A stretch of 64,000 bases of DNA from Methylobacter sp. KS41 (lineage in GTDB: Bacteria > Pseudomonadota > Gammaproteobacteria > Methylococcales > Methylomonadaceae): contig PHSP01000001.1 of NCBI GenBank assembly GCA_002862125.1, positions 124,001 through 188,000 on the forward strand. Reading direction: 5' to 3'. The position numbers were made by a program, and so were the translations under genes. Of this stretch, positions 19,849-28,774 are shown piece after piece. The notes under the pieces are model-generated. The model worked only from the letters and a program-made list of their open reading frames with translations. It was not told where the DNA came from and made no database searches. Each line of letters starts with the position of its first letter. Position 1 is the stretch's first letter.

Positions 19849-21045
19849 TTATTCTTGCGTATATTGGCGTGCGGGTTGCAAAGCCAACCCGGCCAGAGCA
19901 AATAAACAAAAAGCCGCAGCCGTGTAAAATGTTGTTGCAGCGCCGAAACGATCCCAGATGAACCCGGCCAAACCGCTGGCAATTAACAGTGTCAAACCGC
20001 TCATCAGGTTAAAAATCCCGTAAGCCGTTCCGCGCAATCCTGCAGGAGCGGTATCGGCAACCATGGCCGCCAGCAGGCCTTGGGTCATACCCATATGTAT
20101 GCCCCATAGCGCAACCCCTGCCAGGATAGTGCTCCAGTGGTTGCTATGGGCCAAGACAAGATCGGCGGCAATCAACACGATCAAGCCAAAGGCAAGCAAC
20201 CGGGCATGATTTACTCTGTCGGCAAGCTTTCCGAATGGGTATGCAGAAACGGCATAGACCACGTTCATCGCGACCATCACCAATGGCGTCAATGCGATAG
20301 GGATGCCTGCCTGTAGTCCGCGCAACACCAGAAACGCATCGCTAAAACGGGCGAGCATGAAAATTGCGCCAATGGCCGCTACCCACCAAAAAGAGCTATT
20401 CAGGCGTTGCAGATTTTCCCGCCGGATTGGATTAGTTCTTTTTCCGGATTTGGCTTGCTCCGGTTCACGAATCCCGAAAAAAAGGAGAGAAACCGCCAGT
20501 ATTCCAGGGATGACCGCCACCCAGAAGACTGCTCTGAAATCGTCAGCCCAAAGCAGCATTAATCCAACCGCCAGCAATGGACCCAGGAAAGCGCCAGCGG
20601 TATCCAATGCCTGGCGCAGGCCAAATGCCGCACCCCATAAATGCCGCGGGGTAATATCAGCGACCAGCGCGTCGCGTGGAGCCCCGCGTATGCCTTTTCC
20701 TATTCTGTCGAGTACGCGGGCGGTCAGCACGATTCCGGTGCTGGAGGCCAAGGCAAACAGCGGCTTGGTTAACGTTCCCAATGCATAACCAAACACGGCA
20801 AGACCTTTGCGTTTGCCGATATAGTCGCTCAAAACGCCTGAGAATATTTTCACTATCAGCGCCGTGGCTTCGGCCATTCCTTCAATAATGCCGACAGCTA
20901 AAACACTGGTGCCGAGCGTTGTTACCATGAACTGCGGAAGCAGGCTATGAATCATCTCCGATGAAATGTCCATCAGCATGCTGACGAAACCAAGCACCCA
21001 AACTCCTGTTGGAATCCGTCGCAGCGTATTGCTGTAAGGCTTCAT
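19849..21045 (-). CDS. MFS transporter
   Basis: About 398-residue major facilitator with 12 predicted helices. MFS motif A appears after TM2 (LSDYIGKRKGLAVFG) and its second-half relic as GKLADRVNHARLLA; ISSEMIHSLLPQF in TM1 is typical of a subfamily often annotated as MDR-type permeases. ATG 21045 (MKPYSNTLRRIPTGVW) lies 11 bases after the stop of the cation-diffusion gene, so both probably share a transcript. Substrate not inferable; the metal exporter neighbour hints at detoxification. Confidence 0.85.
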   Translation of the reverse strand: MKPYSNTLRRIPTGVWVLGFVSMLMDISSEMIHSLLPQFMVTTLGTSVLAVGIIEGMAEATALIVKIFSGVLSDYIGKRKGLAVFGYALGTLTKPLFALASSTGIVLTARVLDRIGKGIRGAPRDALVADITPRHLWGAAFGLRQALDTAGAFLGPLLAVGLMLLWADDFRAVFWVAVIPGILAVSLLFFGIREPEQAKSGKRTNPIRRENLQRLNSSFWWVAAIGAIFMLARFSDAFLVLRGLQAGIPIALTPLVMVAMNVVYAVSAYPFGKLADRVNHARLLAFGLIVLIAADLVLAHSNHWSTILAGVALWGIHMGMTQGLLAAMVADTAPAGLRGTAYGIFNLMSGLTLLIASGLAGFIWDRFGAATTFYTAAAFCLFALAGLALQPARQYTQE

Positions 21046-21056
21046 TGTACTTAACT

Positions 21057-22004
21057 CTAATGATGGTGGTGTTGAACCGGCTTCACCAAGGTCAGTGAGC
21101 ACTCATGATCAGTTGTACCCAGTTCGATTTGCAGCGTGCTGTGATGAACGGAGAAGCGTTCTTCAAGGGTCTGTACAATTTCGTCCATGAAGGCGTCGCC
21201 GGGGTGTCCATCCGGCATGACCAGATGCACGGTCAGTGCGCTTTCCGTGGTGCTTAAGCCCCATATATGCAGATCATGAATGTCTGTTACCCCCTCCAAT
21301 TGGCATAGATAGGCGTCAATTGCCTGCACATCAATCTGTGCAGGCACCGCGCTCAAAGCCAGTTGCAAGGATTCGCGCAGCAAATCCCATGTGCCGATCA
21401 CGATCACGACCACAATAACAAGACTGATAGCCGGATCGAGCCAGAACCAACCGGTGTAAAGCATTGCCGCTCCTGTAATTACCACGGCAAGCGATACCGC
21501 GGTATCTGCCGCCATGTGCAGGTAAGCCCCGCGAATGTTTAAATCCCCCCGACTGCCTTTCATCAGGAGTAACGCGGACAAACCATTGATGACAATGCCA
21601 ATTGCCGCCACTATGGATACCGTTAATCCGGCTATAGCGGGCGGCTGTGAAAAACGATGAATTGCTTCCAATGCTATCGCCCCACAGGCTACCAAAAGCA
21701 GCATGGCGTTAGCCAGCGCAGCTAGAATCGATGTGCTGCGCAGTCCATAGGTGTAGCGTTTACTAGGCCGCTTGCGGCCTAAAATTACCGCGCCCCAGGC
21801 CAACAGCAGCCCCAGCACATCGGAGACGTTATGTCCGGCATCAGCTATCAATGCCGTTGAATTTACGAGGAATCCATAGGTAAATTCAACCGCCACGTAG
21901 ATCACATTAAGAAAGATGGTGAGTACAAAAGTTCGGCCCTGGTTATGCGGGGAGGCATGAAGATGTTTTTCAGAATGATTGTGGGTGTGCTGATGATGTG
22001 CCAT
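21057..22004 (-). CDS. Cation diffusion facilitator (Zn/Cd/Co efflux), CzcD/ZitB-like
   Basis: A 315-residue CDF antiporter exporting divalent metals in exchange for protons. His-rich N- and C-termini (HHQHTHNHSEKH; VQHHHH) match metal-buffering tails. The transport site is formed by the TM2 motif ADAGHNVSD and the TM5 motif HMAADTAVSL, each with the His/Asp ligands expected of Zn-type CDFs. A cytoplasmic ferredoxin-like C-terminal domain follows (VTDIHDLHIWGLSTTESALTVHL). Probably co-transcribed with the downstream MFS gene. Confidence 0.93.
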   Translation of the reverse strand: MAHHQHTHNHSEKHLHASPHNQGRTFVLTIFLNVIYVAVEFTYGFLVNSTALIADAGHNVSDVLGLLLAWGAVILGRKRPSKRYTYGLRSTSILAALANAMLLLVACGAIALEAIHRFSQPPAIAGLTVSIVAAIGIVINGLSALLLMKGSRGDLNIRGAYLHMAADTAVSLAVVITGAAMLYTGWFWLDPAISLVIVVVIVIGTWDLLRESLQLALSAVPAQIDVQAIDAYLCQLEGVTDIHDLHIWGLSTTESALTVHLVMPDGHPGDAFMDEIVQTLEERFSVHHSTLQIELGTTDHECSLTLVKPVQHHHH

Positions 22005-22466
22005 TACTTAATTTCCATGCCTGCCAAAAATAACTTGAGCGCGCGATCTATTCCCTATTGAGTTTAAATTTTGGCAAACACCAATAAAGGGGGATTCAAC
22101 CGGCGGATAATTTCCCATCAAGTTATATGATAAGGTTAAAGGTTAATAAACAATGGCGGCACAATCAAGCAGGGCTTGAAGATAATCGATATTGTTAGTT
22201 TCAACCAGACATACGCCAACGCTGTTAAGTCAAACAACAAACTCCTCTACTGCCGGAGAGGGCTGGGGTGAGGAGAATCAAAAATAAAGGCAAAATACTT
22301 TTTTTGATCCCCTCATCCTAACCTTCTCCCGTTGGAGGAAGGGACTGTCCGCTTAACTTAACGGCATTGGGGCGTACATTGTTCAATTTTTAAAGCTTGA
22401 GTGATAATCCGAAAACAGGGCAATTTCTATAAACAAGGGATATTCATCAGGCTTAATAATTCTACG
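22005..22466. other. Intergenic region holding a MITE-like inverted repeat
   Basis: About 460 bases without a gene. The central part is the palindromic element described separately (22211-22377); the flanks show nothing recognisable. Confidence 0.5.
22211..22377. repeat. MITE-like element: nested imperfect inverted repeats
   Basis: Two inverted repeats are nested. The outer arms are 22211-22232 (atacgcc..gctgttaagtca) and 22353-22377 (ttaacttaacggcattgggg..gtac). The inner arms run from about 22242 (cctctactgccggagagggc, then tggggtgaggag) and back from about 22350 (cctcatcctaaccttctccc and flanks). Together they could fold the whole 167 bases into one long hairpin. The inner GAGAGGG...GGGGTGAGG text resembles a dispersed palindrome common in proteobacterial intergenic DNA. 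No open frame, so any mobility would need a transposase in trans. Confidence 0.65.
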
Positions 22467-22853
22467 CTAAGCCATCGATTTTAATGCATCGAATACTACG
22501 TAAACGCCAATTCCTAATACAAAGATGCCAAATAATAATTTCAGGACACCGCCGCTCATTATCTGGTTAGCCAGATGGGCGCCTATCCAGCCTCCCGCCA
22601 TGAATGCGACGGCTACAATGACAGCAGCCTTCAAGTTGACGTTGCCATGCTGGTAATAGTCCATTACCGCCAACAAGCCGACTGGAGGCAATAAGATAGC
22701 CAGACTGGTTCCGATAGCGGCATGCTGGGTGAACCTGGCCAGATAAATCAGCGCCGGAACGATGATAATCCCGCCTCCTATCCCGAATATGCCTGAAGCA
22801 ATACCGGAAAATAATCCGATCAACAGCATAAGACCAATAAATGAATCCGCCAT
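22467..22853 (-). CDS. TSUP (TauE/SafE) family membrane protein, half-size
   Basis: TSUP proteins move anions such as sulfite or organosulfonates. This one is about 128 residues with four predicted helices, half the usual seven to eight, so it may work as a dimer. The family N-terminal signature is present: GLFSGIASGIFGIGGGIIIVPALI. ATG 22853 is chosen because AGAGGT lies 8 bases upstream; the upstream in-frame ATG at 22916 would add a non-hydrophobic tail containing that site. Confidence 0.8.
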   Translation of the reverse strand: MADSFIGLMLLIGLFSGIASGIFGIGGGIIIVPALIYLARFTQHAAIGTSLAILLPPVGLLAVMDYYQHGNVNLKAAVIVAVAFMAGGWIGAHLANQIMSGGVLKLLFGIFVLGIGVYVVFDALKSMA

Positions 22854-23364
22854 AACATTACCTCTTAATTTATCAAGTTGGATTGTAAATAAGGTATCAC
22901 CTTGGTTATTAAACACCAGACTTTTTACACCATATTATCTCTTATCACATTACAGTATGAAATTAAAAGCTGATGATCAGGGGCTCTGACATCAAGCGGT
23001 ACATGTTTTTTGGAATGTGTGAGAAGCTCCGGATACTGATTGGGACACACTATTTCCGGCAAGGAAGTTTTGAACGAAGCAAACCAGGCCGCCCGGCAGT
23101 TGCCGGATTTGCATGTCCCGATTGATCAGGCTCAAATGTGCTGAAAACTTCAACCGCATCATGTCAGACATAGACGCCTGCACATCATTGCCCGAACGGA
23201 AATAGCTTTCGATCTTGATTCCGATTGTAACAGTTACTGTGCTGCGGACATCCATGGGAACCGGTCAACCGCAGTTGCAGAATTACAGACGGAGCTCAAT
23301 ATCGCTGCCATGATTACCGTTCCCTTTTCTTGATCAAACGAAGCATTAATTTCACGCCTGTGGC
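22854..23364. other. Intergenic region
   Basis: About 510 bases. A minus-strand open frame of 87 codons (22992-23255) lacks a ribosome site and any family resemblance, so it is not called. No terminator for the upstream hyf-like operon direction was recognised. Confidence 0.3.
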
Positions 23365-23874
23365 CTATCTATTAATCAGGCCCAGCAATCCTTTCATCAA
23401 CGCCAATGGCGTTGGCGGACAGCCTGCTATGACCGCATCGACAGGGATAACATTGGACACCGCGCCGCAACTGGCGTAAGAAGTTCCGAATTCACCGCCG
23501 CAAGCAGCGCAATCACCGGCAGCAACAACCCATTTCGGATCCGGCGTCGCTTCGTAAGTTCGCAGCAAGGCGGTCTGCATGTGCCGTGAAACAGGACCGG
23601 TAACCAGCAACACATCGGCATGCCGCGGCGATGCCACAAAATGAATCCCAAAGCGCTCGATATCATAATAGGGATTATTCAATGCGTGGACTTCCAGTTC
23701 ACAAGCATTGCAAGAACCGGCGTCGACCTGCCGTATGGCAATGCTTCCGGAAAATTTCTTGTCGATGCAGCGTTTGATCTGTATGCCCAATTTTTCCAGC
23801 TCATCGTCCTTGGGGACTTTGCACTTCTCAGTGACAACACCTGTTTTCAGTATTTTTTTAAAAAGCCGCAACAT
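23365..23874 (-). CDS. hyfI: HyfI-like / NuoB-like iron-sulfur subunit of an Ehr-type complex
   Basis: Homologue of the small [4Fe-4S] subunit (HyfI/HycG/NuoB family) next to the quinone- or NiFe-site subunit. Cluster ligands are visible as AGSCNACELEVHALN (CxxC), AGDCAACGGEFGTSYASC and AGCPPTPLALMKGLLGL. ATG 23874 has AGGAAG 5 bases upstream and starts 8 bases after the hyfG-like stop; the upstream in-frame ATG at 23928 would overlap that gene. The cluster is intact although the partner subunit has lost its NiFe ligands, so electrons may still enter here. It is the last gene of the operon. Confidence 0.9.
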   Translation of the reverse strand: MLRLFKKILKTGVVTEKCKVPKDDELEKLGIQIKRCIDKKFSGSIAIRQVDAGSCNACELEVHALNNPYYDIERFGIHFVASPRHADVLLVTGPVSRHMQTALLRTYEATPDPKWVVAAGDCAACGGEFGTSYASCGAVSNVIPVDAVIAGCPPTPLALMKGLLGLINR

Positions 23875-23882
23875 ACAACTTC

Positions 23883-25505
23883 CTATAAATCGTTGCCTGA
23901 ATAGGAGCCATTCAGGGATTTGTTGCAAACAGGAAAATCCGGCACGATATTGTTCAGCACCAGTTTTTCCAATGCGGGCCAGTTCAGGATGCTGGGATCG
24001 CGCGGATAAAAACGGGAGATTTTATTGCCGGCATCGAAGCGGATATAAGCGGTAATCTCCCCACGCCAGCCTTCAACTATGCCCAGGCTTTCGCTGCCCG
24101 CTGACGGTGTCTGCCATCCGGCAAGTATTTCACCTTCGGCAAGCCAGGCTATAAATTGTTCAATGAGTTTTAACGCCGCATTGATTTCCTTGTATCTTAC
24201 CCAAAATCTTGAGGCAATATCGCCCTGCTCTTCCAACGCGACTTTAAAAGTTGTTTGATCGTAAGGCGCGTATGGCGCGTCGCGGCGCACATCGAAATCC
24301 CGTCCGCTGGCGCGGCCTACATAACCCAGCGCGCCAAAAGCGGCGGCGGTTTCCGGCGGCAAATAACCCGCCGTGTACAGGCGGTCTTCCAGGGATGAAT
24401 TGAGGTCTATGGCGGGCATGATTTCCGACAGTTCCTTTCTTAACTGAACAATGTCCTTTTTTATCAAGGCGCAGGAGGCATCAGATAAATCACACATAAC
24501 GCCCCCAGGAACAATTCTGTCCATTAACAGACGATGTCCGAAAACTGTTGCGTTGGTGCGTAACCACAATTCGCGCAGGCGGGTAAATTGCATCTGGGCA
24601 AATACAAATGCGACATCATTGCAAATCGCGCCCATATCGCCTAAATGATTACCTACCCGTTCACGCTCCGCCAGAATTCCCCTTATCAAGGCCGCGCGTG
24701 GCGGAATTTCAATGCCGGCGGCTTGCTCCATTGCCTGACAGGCCGCCCAGCAATGCCCTACCGTGGTATCTCCGGAAACCCGCCCGGCTAAACGGGCTAA
24801 AGATTCCGGCGTTCTGCCTTCGGCTATTTTCTCGATACCTTTATGGACATAACCCAGGCGTTCCTCCAGATTCAAAATCAGTTCGCCTACCGCCTGGAAG
24901 CGAAAATGCCCGGGCTCAATAATGCCGGCATGAACAGGTCCAACGGGAATTTCATAAACTCCCGCGCCGTACGCTTTAACAAAGGGATAGTCTAAATCGG
25001 GCGGCGTGATGGTTTCCGGTTCGCCCTGTACAGGAAAATCCTTGCGTAAGGGATAACTGTTTTTAAGCCATGCTTTATGCCGTATCCAGCGCCGGTTGTC
25101 GGGATGACCCAAAAAGTTAATGCCGAACATATCCTGAGTGTGACGTTCACTGCGATTCGCAGCCGGGTAGACGGCCGCTTGCGAGGGTAATTCCGGTTTT
25201 TCGGCATTGACGTGAGTGCGTAACAACAGATAAACGCCCTGTTTCTCAAAACACGCATTGACGATAAACAGCGTATCCACCTGTTCAGCCCAGCCGGCTA
25301 CCCAGCGCAAATTTTGCTCAATGGCGTATTGACTAAATTGTTGCCAGTGCTTGTTTTCGATTTGCCACAGTACGGTTTTATCGCCCTTTTTGTCACCATG
25401 GGAACGCGCGGAACCGGCTGCATTCTGAAGAAGAGAGGGAACGATGTAAAATTCAGCGTTATTCAGTTGGCTTAACAAATCCGTAGTCCAATTTGAAGAA
25501 CTCAT
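23883..25505 (-). CDS. hyfG: HyfG/HycE-like (NuoC-NuoD fused) subunit lacking NiFe-site cysteines
   Basis: A 540-residue fusion: NuoC-like domain (about 1-165, with SERHTQDMFGINFLGHPDNRRW and YPLRKDFP) plus a NuoD/hydrogenase-large-subunit-like domain. In group 4 NiFe hydrogenases the latter has RxCGIC near its start and DPCxxC near its end. Here the first reads GRVSGDTTVGHCWAACQAME and the C-terminus VPDFPVCNKSLNGSYSGND, so neither CxxC pair exists. This is the hallmark of energy-converting-hydrogenase-related (Ehr) complexes. It cannot bind the NiFe centre; the catalytic partner is unknown. ATG overlaps the hyfF-like stop by 4 bases. Confidence 0.9.
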   Translation of the reverse strand: MSSSNWTTDLLSQLNNAEFYIVPSLLQNAAGSARSHGDKKGDKTVLWQIENKHWQQFSQYAIEQNLRWVAGWAEQVDTLFIVNACFEKQGVYLLLRTHVNAEKPELPSQAAVYPAANRSERHTQDMFGINFLGHPDNRRWIRHKAWLKNSYPLRKDFPVQGEPETITPPDLDYPFVKAYGAGVYEIPVGPVHAGIIEPGHFRFQAVGELILNLEERLGYVHKGIEKIAEGRTPESLARLAGRVSGDTTVGHCWAACQAMEQAAGIEIPPRAALIRGILAERERVGNHLGDMGAICNDVAFVFAQMQFTRLRELWLRTNATVFGHRLLMDRIVPGGVMCDLSDASCALIKKDIVQLRKELSEIMPAIDLNSSLEDRLYTAGYLPPETAAAFGALGYVGRASGRDFDVRRDAPYAPYDQTTFKVALEEQGDIASRFWVRYKEINAALKLIEQFIAWLAEGEILAGWQTPSAGSESLGIVEGWRGEITAYIRFDAGNKISRFYPRDPSILNWPALEKLVLNNIVPDFPVCNKSLNGSYSGNDL

Positions 25506-26965
25506 AATGGCGCGCTCCCTGAGATTAACGATGTTGCCTGTGAAAACCAGTTAGCCAGAAACCCCGGAATTGCCAGACCCAGCCACAACACTAAACCCAG
25601 ATGAATGATTACCGGCCATAAATTGGCTTTGACTGGTAACTGACCTTCGGGTCTCTCGCCATAAACTATTGGTTGTATGTGTCTGAACAGTCCGGCAAAA
25701 GCAATGCCGATACCCAACAATAGCAACGGCGTCAACCAGGGATAGCTGTGCATGGTGGCAAGCAGCACCAAAAATTCACTGGTAAACACTCCAAAAGGAG
25801 GAAAGCCGGCAATGGCGATTGTGCCTATTAATAAGCCCCAGCCAATACTGGGCTGGGTTCTTATCATGCCGCGTATTTTTTCCATGCTTTGCGTTCCGGC
25901 TACCTGCGCAGCGTGACCTACGGTCACAAAAATGGCCGATTTAGTCAGTGAGTGGACAGTCATATGCAGTAATGCCGCGAAGGTTGCCGAAGCGCCGCCG
26001 ATACCAAAGGCAAAGGTCATGATTCCCATGTGCTCAATGGATGAATAACTGAACAGGCGTTTAATATCCTTCTGCCGATGCAAAAAAAATGCCGCTACTA
26101 GAAATGACAGCATGCCAAAACCCATCATTAGAAAACCCGCCACATTGGATTCGCTCGCCCCATCAACCAGCATTTTGTTACGGACAACGGCGTATAAGGC
26201 ATCATTCAGCAATAAGCCCGACAACACCGCCGACATAGGTGTCGGGCCTTCGGAATGGGCATCCGGCAACCAGTTATGCAAAGGCACCAAACCGATTTTG
26301 GTGCCATACCCAATCAGCATGAAAACAAAGGCAATCTCAAGAATTTCCGGATTTAATTTACCGGCGTTTTCGTAAAGCACCGACCACAACAAGGAGTTTT
26401 CCGCATCGCCTATCTGCACCGCCGCGTAATATAATAAAATGGTGCCGAACAGCGCTTGCGCAATGCCCACGCCGCAAAGAATAAAATACTTCCAGGCGGC
26501 TTCAACGGATTCAGGCGTGCGGTACAAACTAACCAGCATCACTGTCGCCAGAGTCGCGCCTTCCATTGCCACCCACATGACCCCCATGTTGTTAGTAGTC
26601 AGCACAAGGTACATGGCGAGCATAAAACCCTGATACATGGAGTAGTAAAGTCTTAAGCGATTGTCAGTAAGCTTGCCCAACTCCTTTTCATGCGCCATAT
26701 AAGGCGAAGAAAAAATTGCTGTAGTCAGCCCGATAAAAGCGGTCAGAACAATCAAATACACATTAAAAGGATCAATCAAAAAGGCTTTGTCCGATGACAA
26801 AATAGTGCCTTGATTGAGCACATTAACCGCCAGCCAAATAGTCGCCAAAAGGCAGATCAAGTTAAACCTGACATTAATTTTCCCCGTATCGGCTTTGTGC
26901 CCGGCTAACGCAAAAAAAATAATACCGGCAAATGGAATAAATAATACAAGATAAGCGGCAATCAC
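25502..26965 (-). CDS. hyfF: HyfF-like antiporter-type ion-pumping membrane subunit
   Basis: A 487-residue Mrp/NuoN-type membrane protein of about 13-14 helices. Conserved charged pump residues are visible: MWVAMEGATLATVMLVSLY (TM5 Glu), YGTKIGLVPLHNWLPDAHSEGPTPMSAVLSG (Lys in TM7 and the broken helix) and FSYSSIEHMGIM. HyfF-type subunits translocate H+ or Na+. The GTG start overlaps the stop of the hyfE-like gene (GTGA), and the stop overlaps the hyfG-like start. Confidence 0.9.
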   Translation of the reverse strand: MIAAYLVLFIPFAGIIFFALAGHKADTGKINVRFNLICLLATIWLAVNVLNQGTILSSDKAFLIDPFNVYLIVLTAFIGLTTAIFSSPYMAHEKELGKLTDNRLRLYYSMYQGFMLAMYLVLTTNNMGVMWVAMEGATLATVMLVSLYRTPESVEAAWKYFILCGVGIAQALFGTILLYYAAVQIGDAENSLLWSVLYENAGKLNPEILEIAFVFMLIGYGTKIGLVPLHNWLPDAHSEGPTPMSAVLSGLLLNDALYAVVRNKMLVDGASESNVAGFLMMGFGMLSFLVAAFFLHRQKDIKRLFSYSSIEHMGIMTFAFGIGGASATFAALLHMTVHSLTKSAIFVTVGHAAQVAGTQSMEKIRGMIRTQPSIGWGLLIGTIAIAGFPPFGVFTSEFLVLLATMHSYPWLTPLLLLGIGIAFAGLFRHIQPIVYGERPEGQLPVKANLWPVIIHLGLVLWLGLAIPGFLANWFSQATSLISGSAPL

Positions 26966-27639
26966 TTATCCACCTCGTTCAATTTATTTAATAAATCGAC
27001 ATCCAGTGAATCGATGCTGCTCCGTATATGTAAAAAGAAAATGCCAAACAGCACCGCAGCGACCAAGACATCAAACGCTATGCCCAATTCAACCACCATC
27101 GGCATGCCTTTGGTGGCAATGATGGCAGCGAAAAATAAACCATTTTCTATCGACATGAATCCGACAACGTGGGCAATAGCCTGACGATGCGAAATCATCA
27201 GCAGCATGCCCAACAACACCACCGAAAGACTGACCGCCAGCGCATTCAGCATCACCGGTGCAGTAGTATGCACGATAGGATGTAAAACGTAATAGCTGAA
27301 CACCATCAAGCATGCGCCGGACAGCATCACCATGGTTTTGTTATGCAACGCTTCAATATCCCTATGCATATTTGTTTGTATGACTTCACGTTTCAGCATC
27401 CACGGTATAAAAATTACTTTTAGCATCAAGGTTAGCACCGCGGAAATATATAAATGCGGATTCTTCAAAATGTACGCAGCCAATGCGGTGGTAAGAGTTA
27501 ATAGAAAGCCCTGCAAAGCAAAGACAAAAATTAACCTTAACAACCTGCCCTGCCCCAGCATGAGAAAAGATGTGAGCCCTATTAAAGCCGCCATGGACAA
27601 AATAGCCTGCGTATAAAAGTCTGTTTGTTCAATACTCAT
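26962..27639 (-). CDS. hyfE: HyfE-like membrane subunit
   Basis: A 225-residue polytopic protein (six or seven helices) of the HyfE family, which corresponds to a NuoK-related subunit in hydrogenase-4-type complexes. Family text includes GFMSIENGLFFAAI with its buried Glu and the following GIAFDVLVAAVLFGIFFLHIR. TGAGG before ATG 27639 provides a ribosome site. It follows a 26-codon small ORF and is coupled to the hyfF-like gene by a 4-base overlap. Confidence 0.87.
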   Translation of the reverse strand: MSIEQTDFYTQAILSMAALIGLTSFLMLGQGRLLRLIFVFALQGFLLTLTTALAAYILKNPHLYISAVLTLMLKVIFIPWMLKREVIQTNMHRDIEALHNKTMVMLSGACLMVFSYYVLHPIVHTTAPVMLNALAVSLSVVLLGMLLMISHRQAIAHVVGFMSIENGLFFAAIIATKGMPMVVELGIAFDVLVAAVLFGIFFLHIRSSIDSLDVDLLNKLNEVDK

Positions 27640-27654
27640 GATAATGGCCTCAGG

Positions 27655-27735
27655 TTAAAGGCTAACGACGAAAGAATAAGAAAAATGTAAGAGGGGTTTT
27701 TGTCTGCGGCCCAGGCTCTTTTTTATCTTAATCAT
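27655..27735 (-). CDS. Putative 26-codon small ORF between hyfC- and hyfE-like genes
   Basis: ATG 27735 overlaps the hyfC-like TGA as ATGA and the frame runs 26 codons (MIKIKKSLGRRQKPLLHF...) to TAA 27655. The peptide is very basic at its N-terminus and hydrophobic at its end. It may be a coupled small gene or simply re-initiation without function; unlike the 33-codon ORF it is not coupled to the next start, which has its own ribosome site. Confidence 0.3.
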   Translation of the reverse strand: MIKIKKSLGRRQKPLLHFSYSFVVSL

Positions 27736-28676
27736 CTTGATGCCTCCAAAATGATATGACTCAACATACCCAGCACTCCCAATAAATACGCAAATCCCAG
27801 ATATTCCTGTACTCGAAACAAGCGCATTTTTGCAAACAGAGTCTCTGCTATCGCCAGCAATACCGCTAATAATGCGAGCTTGACCATAATCGCCAGCAAG
27901 CCATAGCCTAACGCTTTTGCAGTAAAGGATTCAGCAATACCCCTCGGCAAAAAGATATTGGCGATCAATACCCCATAGATCATGAGTTTGAGCTGACTTG
28001 CCCATTCAATCATCGCCAGATACCGGCCGCTGTATTCCAGGATCATGGCTTCATGTATCATGGTCAGTTCCAGATGCGTGGCAGGATTGTCAACCGGAAC
28101 ACGTCCGGTTTCAGCAACGGCAACCAAAATCAAAGCAAACACGGCAAACCCGAATGAAGGCCTCAGCACCAAACCGTGATCCAATAAATATATAATTACT
28201 CCCGATAAATTAGTCGTGGAAGCGGTCATAGTCAGGGTAAAAATAGCCATCAACATTGCCGGTTCCGCCAGCGAAGAAATAGTCATCTCTCTGGACGAAC
28301 CCATGCCGCCAAATGCTGTACCGGTATCCAGCCCGGCTAATGCCTGAAAAAAACGAGCAAAGGCAAAAAAACCCACCATCACAATTACATCCGCAGTGGC
28401 TGAGGTAGGAAGATCAACAGCGATCAACGGGACTACGCTTGCCGCCAGTACGGTGGCGGAAAATATAATGTAAGGGGCTGTTACAAATAGCCAGGATGCT
28501 TGTTTCGAGACTACAGGCTGCTTATTCGTTAACTTGATTAAATCCCGGTAAGGCTGTAACAAGGATGGCGCTTTACGGTTTTGTAAACGGCATTTGCACC
28601 ACTTGAGCCAGCCCGCCAGTAACGGGGCCAGAACGACAAATAATGTGGCTTGTAAAATGGCGATTAACCAGTTCAT
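27732..28676 (-). CDS. hyfC: HyfC/NuoH-like membrane anchor subunit
   Basis: A 314-residue NuoH-family protein (about eight helices) that links the peripheral arm to the pump modules. Typical text: PSLLQPYRDLIKLTNK after the first helix, the Glu-bearing loop GGMGSSREMTISSLAEPA, and VAETGRVPVDNPATHLELTM. ATG 28676 has no Shine-Dalgarno, but the stop of a 33-codon ORF overlaps it as ATGA, so translation is probably coupled to that small ORF. Confidence 0.9.
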   Translation of the reverse strand: MNWLIAILQATLFVVLAPLLAGWLKWCKCRLQNRKAPSLLQPYRDLIKLTNKQPVVSKQASWLFVTAPYIIFSATVLAASVVPLIAVDLPTSATADVIVMVGFFAFARFFQALAGLDTGTAFGGMGSSREMTISSLAEPAMLMAIFTLTMTASTTNLSGVIIYLLDHGLVLRPSFGFAVFALILVAVAETGRVPVDNPATHLELTMIHEAMILEYSGRYLAMIEWASQLKLMIYGVLIANIFLPRGIAESFTAKALGYGLLAIMVKLALLAVLLAIAETLFAKMRLFRVQEYLGFAYLLGVLGMLSHIILEASR

Positions 28677-28774
28677 CGTGTTTTTCCATGCCGTAAAGAG
28701 ATTTGAGCCGCAGGATAAAACTTATCCCGGTAGTTATAGGGGGCGGATATTTCCGCCTCGAGCATTTTAGCCAT
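28673..28774 (-). CDS. Putative 33-codon small gene bridging hyfB and hyfC
   Basis: An ORF too short for normal gene finding fills the hyfB-hyfC gap exactly. Its ATG (28774) overlaps the hyfB-like stop as TGATG and its TGA overlaps the hyfC-like ATG as ATGA. The 33-residue product starts MAKMLEAEISAPYNYRDKFY and ends basic (SLRHGKTR); it has no transmembrane segment. Double coupling, plus the lack of a ribosome site for hyfC, argues that it is translated. It could be a small peripheral subunit or only a translational bridge. I recognise no family. Confidence 0.55.
   Translation of the reverse strand: MAKMLEAEISAPYNYRDKFYPAAQISLRHGKTR

Noticed and set aside
22992-23255. 87-codon minus-strand open frame
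   Set aside because: No ribosome site, no hydrophobic or domain pattern, no recognisable family; likely chance.
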